The notes under the pieces were generated by a model. The model had not been told where the DNA came from, ran no database searches, and worked only from the letters and a program-made list of their open reading frames with translations. The position numbers and the translations under genes are program-made. A DNA stretch of 64,000 nt from CANKHA01 sp035652315 (GTDB lineage: Bacteria; Pseudomonadota; Alphaproteobacteria; Rhizobiales; Xanthobacteraceae). This document shows positions 57,776 through 64,000 of this stretch, one piece after another. Positions within the stretch are counted from its first letter, which is position 1; every line of letters starts with the position of its first letter. The stretch is taken from NCBI GenBank assembly GCA_035652315.1, contig DASREA010000035.1:1-64000 (forward strand), in the 5' to 3' direction.

Positions 57776-58897
57776 TTATTCGTCCTGAGCAAACTCCTCA
57801 AACTCTTCAATAATCGAATCGCTCATGTGACCGAGATGCTTCATTTCGGCAATCTCATTTATCGCGTCATACGGCAAGTAGGAACAATTCTCATATAATG
57901 GCCCACGATCCAACAACGAAAATACCGGCCGCTTAATCTCGCGAAGCACTTTATCTCGCTTGTCTTCCGGCGCAACGATGTGAAGCCGAATGTCCATATT
58001 CGGCTGCAAGGCCAACAAGTCGGCCATGCGAAGTAATCCTGAATAGATTGCCGTACTGTGCTCGACTTCGAAGGCGCGCGACATTGACCGGCCTTTGAGC
58101 CAGATCACATCAATCTGCTCGATCGTCTTAAGCGTTGTATCGTCATAGTTTAACGGAAGTGCGCTCAGAAGGGCGGAATGAAGATCAGATGGGATTTCTC
58201 CGAGTATTTTCTGTTTGTCTGATTTAGGAATCCAAATGCGAAACCCCATTTCGGCGCCAATGCGAGCTATTGTCGCTTGAACCCTATGCGAGTCGCGAAT
58301 CCCTTCAGTCGGCTCATGAGTATCCAGCGAGTGAAGATCTTCCTTCTCATCAGGCACCTCTACAAAAACGGCGCGATCAACGGTTCTAATTGAAGCTTTT
58401 TGGCCAAGACGCTGCTTGTCTTGTGTGCTGAATGGGTAAAGCTGCTGAGCTGAGTTTTGGCGTAACAAGATATCATCTAGGAAGCGGCCATCCGCTTCGT
58501 TTATTTGTTTCAAGGAGGCGCGCAAATTTGCATACTGCGCCCAGCCTGGCGCGCCTTTTTCAATTTCCTTAGTGAAGGATAGCCGAGACCAAACATCGTC
58601 GTCGAGAATTGGTATGGATCGCTCTAAATCCAACGTGACTGTTGGTGTGACCTCGAAGCGAATTATGAATGGGTCGGGATCGCTAAAAATTGGAGACGAG
58701 TCTGTGAACATCTTCGATTTGACTTCGAGAATGCCGCACCAACGGGAAAGGCGGACAACATAACAATAGAATTTATCACTCGGCCTGATCCGTTCGGCTG
58801 TCTTACGCTGTCGCTCGCGAAAGCCGCTTATTGTCGCTCCATGCTTTCGAAATGCGTCCCAAGTCTCGGGTGTAAAAAGGTCAAGATAGTAATTCAT
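57776..58897 (-). CDS. EVE-domain protein with nuclease-like C-terminal domain (candidate type IV-like restriction)
   Basis: A 373-residue protein in AT-richer DNA than its neighbours. The N-terminal EVE/PUA-like domain (about residues 1-140) shows MNYYLDLFTPETWDAFRKHG, ISGFRERQRKTAERIRPSDK and FYCYVVRLSRWCGILEVKS, the cage-type fold that reads modified bases. The C-terminal part (about 190-350) shows IDVIWLKGRSMSRAFEVEHSTAIYSGLLRMADLLALQPN with a D...ExE pattern like PD-(D/E)XK nucleases, and RLHIVAPEDKRDKV then RPVF. The ATG at 58897 has GGAG 8 bases upstream; upstream residues to 59062 look unrelated. Modification-dependent defence is inferred from these domains. Confidence 0.72.
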   Translation of the reverse strand: MNYYLDLFTPETWDAFRKHGATISGFRERQRKTAERIRPSDKFYCYVVRLSRWCGILEVKSKMFTDSSPIFSDPDPFIIRFEVTPTVTLDLERSIPILDDDVWSRLSFTKEIEKGAPGWAQYANLRASLKQINEADGRFLDDILLRQNSAQQLYPFSTQDKQRLGQKASIRTVDRAVFVEVPDEKEDLHSLDTHEPTEGIRDSHRVQATIARIGAEMGFRIWIPKSDKQKILGEIPSDLHSALLSALPLNYDDTTLKTIEQIDVIWLKGRSMSRAFEVEHSTAIYSGLLRMADLLALQPNMDIRLHIVAPEDKRDKVLREIKRPVFSLLDRGPLYENCSYLPYDAINEIAEMKHLGHMSDSIIEEFEEFAQDE

Positions 58898-59099
58898 CTG
58901 AACTACTCCGGATGTATATGGATGGGGTGCACCTAACGAATTTTCACACCCTCCGCAAAACTGCGCTATTCCCCCTTCTCGAACGCGTTGCTTAGCTTCT
59001 GTCGTCCATCGCGCCCACGGCCGCCCCCCAAAAATAAACTTATCCCCGCCCTTGAATCCCACCTTATCTTAGTCGCGCTCGGTTCGCTGAGGGGCGCCA

Positions 59100-59470
59100 T
59101 CTAGAGGCGTCTTGATGGTGGAGCCGGGCGCGGTGCCCGCGGACAGGCTCTCGCAAAGCCTGCACTCGGGCGGCGCCGGACCCCGACCCCCGGGTACTAA
59201 GGCCCGGGCACTAGGAGCTAGTAGCCGCAGGGCGGAAACGCCCGTACGCGGTGAGCGCGGGCCGGACGCCGTGACGGACACCGCGGTGGAGCGCCGAAGG
59301 GCGTGCGCCTTTTCCAAAAGAAAAGGCGCGCCGTGGCCGCAAGGCCATGGCTCTCGAAAGTTGGCGCGCCCTCCCGGCGCTCCGCTCCCCCTCGTTTTGG
59401 CGGGGAGCAGAAAAAGACGACGGCGCCCCCGCGCCGCAAAGAACAGGGGCGGCGGAGCTTTGGCTAAACC
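59100..59470. other. Hairpin-rich GC-rich non-coding block, unknown
   Basis: About 370 bases between the EVE gene and the repeats, with no credible gene. Several strong hairpins follow in order: CCCGGG...CCCGGG (59187-59206), ACTAGGAGCTAGT (59210-59222), GGGCG-GAAA-CGCCC with a GNRA loop (59231-59244), a perfect 10-pair stem GCGCCTTTTC/GAAAAGGCGC with a 5-base loop (59305-59329), and GGCC-GCAA-GGCC (59335-59346). The compact run suggests a structured RNA or a mobile remnant. The 170 bases at 58898-59070 hold only the EVE leader. Frames in this block look like side products of GC bias. Confidence 0.4.
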
Positions 59471-59475
59471 CTGCG

Positions 59476-59537
59476 CTCATCCCCGCGAAAGCGGGGACCC
59501 AGCGAAAAACTAGATTCCCGCTTGCGCGGGAATGAGC
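59476..59537. repeat. Repeat, family D (CCCCGCGAAAGCGGGG type)
   Basis: TCATCCCCGCGAAAGCGGGG then ACCCAGCGAAAAACTAGA and TTCCCGCTTGCGCGGGAATG. Two hairpins (CCCCGC-GAAA-GCGGGG and CCCGC-TTGC-GCGGG) point at each other. The layout CATCCCCGCGAAAGCGGGGACCC is a well-known proteobacterial intergenic repeat. Confidence 0.75.
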
Positions 59538-59590
59538 GGAAGAAGGCGGGCTGTTTGAAAAGCGAATCGGCTGCGACGGACTTTAGCGCC

Positions 59591-59765
59591 GTCATCCCGG
59601 GGCGCGCGCCCGCTCGCGGGTCTACCCGAAGATCGGCGCTCAAAGGGCGCGAACCCGGAATCCGGAGACGAACTCAGCGCGCGCATCTGGATTTAGGGTC
59701 CGCTCGCAGAGCCTGTGCCCGGACGGCGCTAAGCGCCGATCCGGGTGCTCGCGTCCCCGAATGAC
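59591..59765. repeat. Palindromic repeat, family A, long variant
   Basis: A 175-base copy starting GTCATCCCGGGGCGCGC and ending CCCCGAATGAC, with inner arms CCCGGAATCCGG and CTGGATTTAGGG. It is longer because both halves carry extra hairpins (AGATCGGCGCTC; CGGCGCTAAGCGCCG). It lies 17 bases before the uvrD stop on the other strand and may end its transcript. Confidence 0.8.
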
Positions 59766-59781
59766 AAAAAGGGGAGAGCGC

Positions 59782-62262
59782 CTACGAAACCCGCTCGACG
59801 AACGAATCCACCACGCGCTTCTCGCCGGCCTTGTCGAAGGCGATGGTGAGCTTGTTGCCGTCCACCGCGGTGACGTTGCCGTTGCCGAATTTCTGGTGAA
59901 AGACGCGATCGCCCACGGCAAAATCCGACTGCGCGCCGGTGGATTTCGCCACCAGCTCGCCTTCGATGACGAGCGGCGCGCGGCGGAACGGCGGCGCAGC
60001 TTCGGCAAAGCCGCCGCGGCGCGCTTCATTGGCGCGCTGCGCGCGCTGCCAGCCCGGCGTGCCGTAGCTCGAGCCGAAGGACGTCATCTCGTCGAAGCGC
60101 GAGGCGCCGTAGCCCGACATGCCGAAGCCGCCCTTTGACTCCGTCACCTCGACATGCGGCTCCGGCAATTCGTCGAGAAAGCGCGAGGGGATGTTGCTCG
60201 ACCAGGCGCCGTGCATGCGCCGGTTGGTGGCGAAATAAATCTTTGCCCGCTTGCGCGCGCGGGTGAGGCCGACATGGCCGAGGCGGCGCTCTTCCTCCAG
60301 CCCGGCGCGGCCCTGGTCGTCGAGCGCGCGCTGATGCGGAAACAGCCCTTCCTCCCAGCCGGGCAGAAAAACGGTGTCGAATTCCAGCCCCTTGGCCGCG
60401 TGCAAGGTCATGATGGAGACCGCGTCCTCGCCTTCGCCCTTGTCGGTGTCCATCACCAGCGAGATGTGCTCCAGGAAGCCTTGCAGATTCTCGAATTCCT
60501 CCATGGAGCGCACCAGCTCCTTCAGGTTTTCCAGGCGGCCGGCGGCGTCGGCGGATCGGTCCTTCTGCCACATCTCGGTATAGCCGGACTCGTCGAGCAC
60601 GATTTCCGCCAGCTCGGTGTGGGGCAGGGCGTCTTTCTGGCCGCGCCAGCGGTCGAAGGCGGCGATGAGATCGCGCAGGCTGCCGCGCGGCTTCGGTTTC
60701 AGCTCATCGGTCTCCACCATCGCGCGGGCGGCCTCGGTGAGCGGAATGCGCTTCTTGCGCGCGTGGTCGTGCAGCATTTGCACCGTGGCATCGCCTAACC
60801 CCCGCTTGGGCACGTTGACGATGCGCTCGAAGGCGAGGTCGTCGGCCGGCGAAGCGATGACGCGCAGATAGGCCAGCGCGTCGCGGATTTCGGCGCGCTC
60901 ATAAAAGCGCGGGCCGCCGATGACACGATAGGGCAGGCCGAGCGTGACGAAGCGGTCCTCGAATTCGCGCATCTGGAAGGAGGCGCGCACCAGGATGGCG
61001 ATCTCGTCGAGCTTGTGGCCGGCCCGCTGCAACTGCTCGATCTCCTCGCCGATGGCGCGGGCTTCCTCTTCCGAATCCCAGGCGCCGGTGACGGTGACTT
61101 TTTCGCCCGGCACGTCCTCGGTGCGCAGCGTCTTGCCCAGCCGCCCCTGGTTATGCGCGATCAGATGCGAGGCCGCCGCCAGGATATGGCCGGTCGAGCG
61201 ATAGTTGCGCTCCAGCCTGATGACTTTCGCGCCGGGGAAGTCGTGCTCGTAGCGCAGGATGTTATCCACCTCGGCCCCGCGCCAGCCGTAGATCGACTGG
61301 TCGTCGTCGCCGACGCAGCAGATGTTTTTCGGCGGACGCTCAATTTTTTCGTCATTCCGGGGCGCGTCTTCGCGAACCCGGAATCCAGATGCATTCTCTG
61401 TGTCGCCGTGCTCCGGGTCCGCCGCTTCGCGGCGTCCCGGAATGACGGAAGAAGATTGCCCCAAGAGCCGCAGCCACAGATACTGCGCCACATTGGTGTC
61501 CTGATATTCGTCGACCAGGATATATTTGAAGCGCTGCTGATATTGCCGCAGCACTTCGGGGTGCTGGAGGAACAGGCGGATGTTCTCCAGCAGCAAATCG
61601 CCGAAGTCGGCGGCGTTGAGCGTCTTCAGCCGCTCCTGATAGGCGCTGTAGAGCTTCTTGCCTTTCCCATTGGCGAAGCTCGCGGCCTCGCCGGCCGGCA
61701 CCTGGTCCGGCGTCAACCCGCGGTTCTTCCAGCCGTCGATGAGCAGGGCCAAGACCCGCGCCGGCCAGCGCTTCTCGTCGATGTTCTCCGCTTCCAGAAT
61801 CTGCTTGAGCAGGCGGATCTGGTCATCGACGTCGAGAATGGTGAAGTCGGGCTTCAGGCCGATCAGCTCGGCATGACGGCGGAGGATTTTTACCCCGATG
61901 GAGTGAAAGGTGCCGAGCCAGGGCATGCCCTCGACCACCTGGCCGACCATCTGGCCGACGCGCAGCTTCATCTCCCGCGCCGCCTTGTTGGTGAAGGTCA
62001 CCGCGAGGATTTCCGCCGGTCGCGCGCGCCCGGTGGCGAGGATATGGGCGATGCGCGTGGTCAAGACGCGGGTCTTGCCGGTTCCGGCGCCGGCCAGCAC
62101 CAGCACCGGCCCGTCCAGGGTCTCCACCGCTTGGCGCTGCTCCGGATTGAGGTCGTCCAGATAACCCGCCCGTCCGGCGATTGCCCGCGCGGCAATGCCG
62201 CCCGCTTTGCGCGCGGCGGGCAAATCCTTGTCTTCAGGCGTGATATTGAGCGGTGCGGACAT
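59782..62262 (-). CDS. uvrD: ATP-dependent DNA helicase UvrD/PcrA family, with an in-frame repeat insertion
   Basis: An 826-residue superfamily 1A helicase for nucleotide excision and mismatch repair. Motif I AGAGTGKT is at residues 57-64, motif Ia FTNKAAREM, motif II DEYQDTN, motif III VGDDDQSIYGWRGA, motif IV RLERNYRST, motif V TLHAAKGLEFDTVFLPG and motif VI VGLTRARKRAKIYF. The tail from about 755 ends in a KxVxDSFxERV-type Tudor-like segment. Residues 273-304 (VIPGRREAAD to NASGFRVREDAPRND) are encoded by a family A repeat lying between motifs II and III. All helicase motifs are intact. Confidence 0.94.
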   Translation of the reverse strand: MSAPLNITPEDKDLPAARKAGGIAARAIAGRAGYLDDLNPEQRQAVETLDGPVLVLAGAGTGKTRVLTTRIAHILATGRARPAEILAVTFTNKAAREMKLRVGQMVGQVVEGMPWLGTFHSIGVKILRRHAELIGLKPDFTILDVDDQIRLLKQILEAENIDEKRWPARVLALLIDGWKNRGLTPDQVPAGEAASFANGKGKKLYSAYQERLKTLNAADFGDLLLENIRLFLQHPEVLRQYQQRFKYILVDEYQDTNVAQYLWLRLLGQSSSVIPGRREAADPEHGDTENASGFRVREDAPRNDEKIERPPKNICCVGDDDQSIYGWRGAEVDNILRYEHDFPGAKVIRLERNYRSTGHILAAASHLIAHNQGRLGKTLRTEDVPGEKVTVTGAWDSEEEARAIGEEIEQLQRAGHKLDEIAILVRASFQMREFEDRFVTLGLPYRVIGGPRFYERAEIRDALAYLRVIASPADDLAFERIVNVPKRGLGDATVQMLHDHARKKRIPLTEAARAMVETDELKPKPRGSLRDLIAAFDRWRGQKDALPHTELAEIVLDESGYTEMWQKDRSADAAGRLENLKELVRSMEEFENLQGFLEHISLVMDTDKGEGEDAVSIMTLHAAKGLEFDTVFLPGWEEGLFPHQRALDDQGRAGLEEERRLGHVGLTRARKRAKIYFATNRRMHGAWSSNIPSRFLDELPEPHVEVTESKGGFGMSGYGASRFDEMTSFGSSYGTPGWQRAQRANEARRGGFAEAAPPFRRAPLVIEGELVAKSTGAQSDFAVGDRVFHQKFGNGNVTAVDGNKLTIAFDKAGEKRVVDSFVERVS
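61351..61446 (-). repeat. Palindromic repeat, family A, inside the uvrD coding sequence
   Basis: Exactly 96 bases from GTCATTCCGG to CCGGAATGAC. It keeps the uvrD frame and encodes 32 residues starting at Val273. The inner arms are CCCGGAGCACGG and CTGGATTCCGGG-like. The frame VIPG at its start is the same open frame seen upstream of the GIY-YIG gene in the composite copy. Confidence 0.9.
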
Positions 62263-62340
62263 CAGGCTCCGGACATAGCGCAGACGGCGCGATTCTTCAC
62301 ATTAAAGATGGCGATCGGGACTCGGGAAGGCGAGAGGCAC

Positions 62341-62850
62341 TTAGCGGGGGCCCGCCATGCCGATGCTCCGGCCCGCCTCCTTCGGCCGCAGCAACTTGTC
62401 GTGCGCCGCCTTGAGGCGCGCCAGGCGGGCGGCGACCTCTTCGGGAAAAGGCGATGTTTTCTTCGTCGTCATGTCGACATGCAGATACATGTTTTCCGAC
62501 GTAGCGGCGAGCCAGCCCTCGGTTGCGTGATGCAGCATTTGGAACGTATGCAGCCGTTTGCCGTCGATGCCGAGAAGCTGAATGGAAACCCGCACGCAGT
62601 CGCCTTCATGCAGCTCGCGCAGATAGCGCAAATGCACTTCGGCGGTGAACAGCGACAGCTTGCGCTGTCTCACATAGTCCTCACCCATGCCAAGCGCCTC
62701 CAGCAGCCCGTCGACGCCGCTGTCGAACAGCACGTTGTAATAGGCCATGTTGAGGTGGCCATTATAGTCGATCCATTCCGGCCTGACCTTCATGACGCCG
62801 GAGACAAATGGCGCCGGAATGGCGGTCTGCGCTTGCGCGGCGTCGGACAT
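62341..62850 (-). CDS. Thioesterase family protein (hotdog fold)
   Basis: A 169-residue protein starting MSDAAQAQTAIPAPFVSG. The hotdog core shows RPEWIDYNGHLNMAYYNVLFDSGVDGLLEALGMG (key: D-Y-N-G-H-L-N with the catalytic-type Asp), FTAEVHLRYLRELHEGDCVRV and HTFQMLHHATEGWLAATSENMYLHVD. It belongs to the 4-hydroxybenzoyl-CoA thioesterase-like group and hydrolyses acyl-CoA or similar thioesters. The ATG at 62850 is chosen over one at 62940, which lies inside the 22-base direct repeat. It is divergent from the FAD oxidase gene. Confidence 0.86.
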   Translation of the reverse strand: MSDAAQAQTAIPAPFVSGVMKVRPEWIDYNGHLNMAYYNVLFDSGVDGLLEALGMGEDYVRQRKLSLFTAEVHLRYLRELHEGDCVRVSIQLLGIDGKRLHTFQMLHHATEGWLAATSENMYLHVDMTTKKTSPFPEEVAARLARLKAAHDKLLRPKEAGRSIGMAGPR

Positions 62851-62899
62851 CGGGTTCGGTTCCGCGGAATGTTGCGGGCGATTGCGGGAAAACCGCGTT

Positions 62900-62940
62900 G
62901 TGACTAGCGTGGTAGCAAGAAGTGACTTGCGTGGTAGCAA
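62900..62940. repeat. Tandem 19-base direct repeat in the thioesterase-oxidase promoter region
   Basis: GTGACTWGCGTGGTAGCAA occurs at 62900-62918 and 62922-62940 with one mismatch (A or T), a period of 22 bases and a 3-base spacer. A 22-base period is about two helical turns, as expected for a dimeric regulator's operator. It lies 50-90 bases before the thioesterase start and 22-62 before the oxidase start. Confidence 0.55.
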
Positions 62941-62961
62941 ATTGCCAGACCGAGGTCGACG

Positions 62962-64000
62962 ATGGCCGCGCCCGCAGAACAGAATTCACGCGCCCGGCCG
63001 GACGCCGAAGCTCTCGAAGCGGTCATCGGCGCGCTGACCAGCCGCTTCGGCAATCGGCTGGTCACGTCGCAGGCCGTGCGCGAGCAGCACGCCCATAGCC
63101 AGACCTGGATCGAGGCTCAGCCTCCGGACGCGGTGGTCTTTCCGCAGTGCGCAAGTGACGTGCAGGAGATCGTGCGACTTTGCGCGGCGCATGGCGTTCC
63201 GGTCATCGCCTTTGGCGCGGGGACCTCGCTCGAAGGCCATGTCAATGCGCCCTATGGCGGAGTCTGCGCCGATTTCCGCGACATGAACCGCATCGTCGCC
63301 GTCCATTCGGCGGACATGGACTGCGTCGTCGAGCCGGGCGTAACCCGCAAACTCCTCAACGAGCATTTGCGCGACCAGGGACTTTTCTTCCCCATCGATC
63401 CGGGTGCCGACGCTTCGATCGGAGGCATGGCGGCGACGCGCTGTTCCGGCACAAACGCGGTGCGCTACGGCACCATGAAGGACAATGTCTTGGCGCTGAA
63501 AGCGGTGCTTGCCAACGGTGAGCTGATCACGACGGCGCGGCGCGCGCGCAAATCCTCGGCGGGATACGACCTTACGCGCCTGCTGGTGGGTTCGGAAGGT
63601 ACGCTCGGCATTATTGTCGAGATCACCTTGAGACTTGCCGGGATTCCCGAAGCCATCGCGGCGGGCTACTGCCCGTTCCCCTCGGTCGAGGCGGCCTGCA
63701 ATGCCGCGAGCCTTACTATCCAGTCCGGCATTCCGGTGGCGCGCGTCGAACTTCTGGACGCGTTGCAGGTGAAAGCCTGCAACGCCTATTCCAAGTTGAG
63801 CTTGCCGGAAACGCCGATGCTGTTTCTCGAATTCCACGGCAGCGATGCGGGGGTGAAAGAACAGTCTCATCGTTTTGCCGAGATCGCGGCGGACCTTGGC
63901 GGCGGCGCTTTCGCATGGGCGGTCAAGGCGGAGGATCGCGCCCGGCTGTGGCAGGCGCGGCACGATGCCTATTGGGCCGGACGGGCGCTGCGGCCCGGCG
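62962..64000 (+). CDS. GlcD/D-lactate dehydrogenase-type FAD-binding oxidoreductase (runs off the right edge)
   Basis: An open frame of at least 346 codons to the edge. The PCMH-type FAD domain shows PDAVVFPQCASDVQEIVRLCAAHGVPVIAFGAGTSLEGHVNAPYGG (key: P-x-x-x-x-x-P-x-x-x-x-x-V, GAGTSLEGH), CVVEPGVTRKLLNEHL, FFPIDPGADASIGGMAATRCSGTNAVRYGTM and SAGYDLTRLLVGSEGTLGIIVEITLRL. This is the glycolate oxidase GlcD / D-2-hydroxyacid dehydrogenase family. The C-terminal cap and stop lie outside the window. GAGGTCGACG precedes the ATG. Confidence 0.9.
   Translation, partial: MAAPAEQNSRARPDAEALEAVIGALTSRFGNRLVTSQAVREQHAHSQTWIEAQPPDAVVFPQCASDVQEIVRLCAAHGVPVIAFGAGTSLEGHVNAPYGGVCADFRDMNRIVAVHSADMDCVVEPGVTRKLLNEHLRDQGLFFPIDPGADASIGGMAATRCSGTNAVRYGTMKDNVLALKAVLANGELITTARRARKSSAGYDLTRLLVGSEGTLGIIVEITLRLAGIPEAIAAGYCPFPSVEAACNAASLTIQSGIPVARVELLDALQVKACNAYSKLSLPETPMLFLEFHGSDAGVKEQSHRFAEIAADLGGGAFAWAVKAEDRARLWQARHDAYWAGRALRPG

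Noticed and set aside
58898..59062. An N-terminal extension of the EVE-domain gene by 55 codons
   Set aside because: The EVE fold begins at the ATG at 58897, which has its own GGAG. The upstream residues do not resemble any domain and the earlier start lacks a ribosome-binding site.
59069..59317. A small reverse-strand frame in the hairpin-rich block
   Set aside because: The composition is Arg/Pro/Ser-rich and it overlaps several strong hairpins. It has no ribosome-binding site and no domain, so I treat the block as non-coding.
61015..62907. A 630-codon open frame antisense to uvrD
   Set aside because: It lacks domains, has a biased Arg/Gln/Asp composition, and the other strand holds a complete helicase.
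1..64000. CRISPR array, tRNA, rRNA or tmRNA genes
   Set aside because: No regularly spaced direct repeats with unique spacers and no cloverleaf or rRNA-like sequence were recognised. Small RNAs cannot be excluded without a covariance search.

Overview
This 64 kb window is GC-rich chromosomal DNA from an alphaproteobacterium, most likely of the Hyphomicrobiales (Rhizobiales) near the Bradyrhizobiaceae/Xanthobacteraceae. I infer this from the order of the complete division and cell wall (dcw) cluster running into lpxC-bamD-recN-ligA, an FtsZ with a long C-terminal linker, an MbfA-type ferritin-VIT iron exporter, a bacterial Ku, CtrA-type TTAA-N7-TTAAC sites, and dense interspersed palindromic repeats of the type seen in that group. 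No rRNA, tRNA or CRISPR array was found by eye.

Layout. 1-23 kb is ordinary accessory and housekeeping content: the start of a ku gene, an S10 peptidase with a DUF6494 gene, ergothioneine genes egtB-egtD, a FAH-family hydrolase with an FMN reductase, a FemAB-like acyltransferase, mbfA with a metallophosphoesterase, a Nudix hydrolase, a solute-binding-like protein, a GNAT enzyme, a four-gene MoxR/DUF58/DUF4159/VWA membrane operon, and a DUF1285-CoA Nudix-DUF6111-cca run. A PRC-barrel protein is divergent from the dcw cluster.

23.6-43.9 kb is the dcw cluster: five MraZ boxes, then mraZ-rsmH-ftsL-ftsI-murE-murF-mraY-murD-[Tat-exported beta carbonic anhydrase]-ftsW-murG-murC-murB-ddl-ftsQ-ftsA-ftsZ and a Rho-independent terminator. 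Most joints are ATGA or TGATG overlaps. Breaks occur after mraY, around the carbonic anhydrase, and around murB, and several hold repeats. 44.3-50.7 kb continues with lpxC, bamD, recN and ligA. 50.8-56.9 kb carries an aminopeptidase P, prmA, a divergent Flp-like pilin under a perfect CtrA site, an ICMT-family methyltransferase and small secreted proteins (CAP domain, RlpA-like).

57-64 kb is the most plastic part: repeats, a truncated antitoxin-like gene, an AT-richer EVE-domain gene with a nuclease-like C-terminus (a candidate modification-dependent defence protein), a hairpin-rich non-coding block, uvrD, a thioesterase, and the start of a GlcD-type FAD oxidase.

The most interesting signal is a roughly 100-bp palindromic element (GTCATTCCGGG...CCGGAATGAC). 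It occurs at least seven times. One copy carries a GIY-YIG nuclease gene in its centre, one is inserted in frame inside UvrD (32 residues between helicase motifs II and III), one supplies the end of murB, and one lies directly before the murD ribosome-binding site. This looks like a nuclease-associated mobile repeat family.
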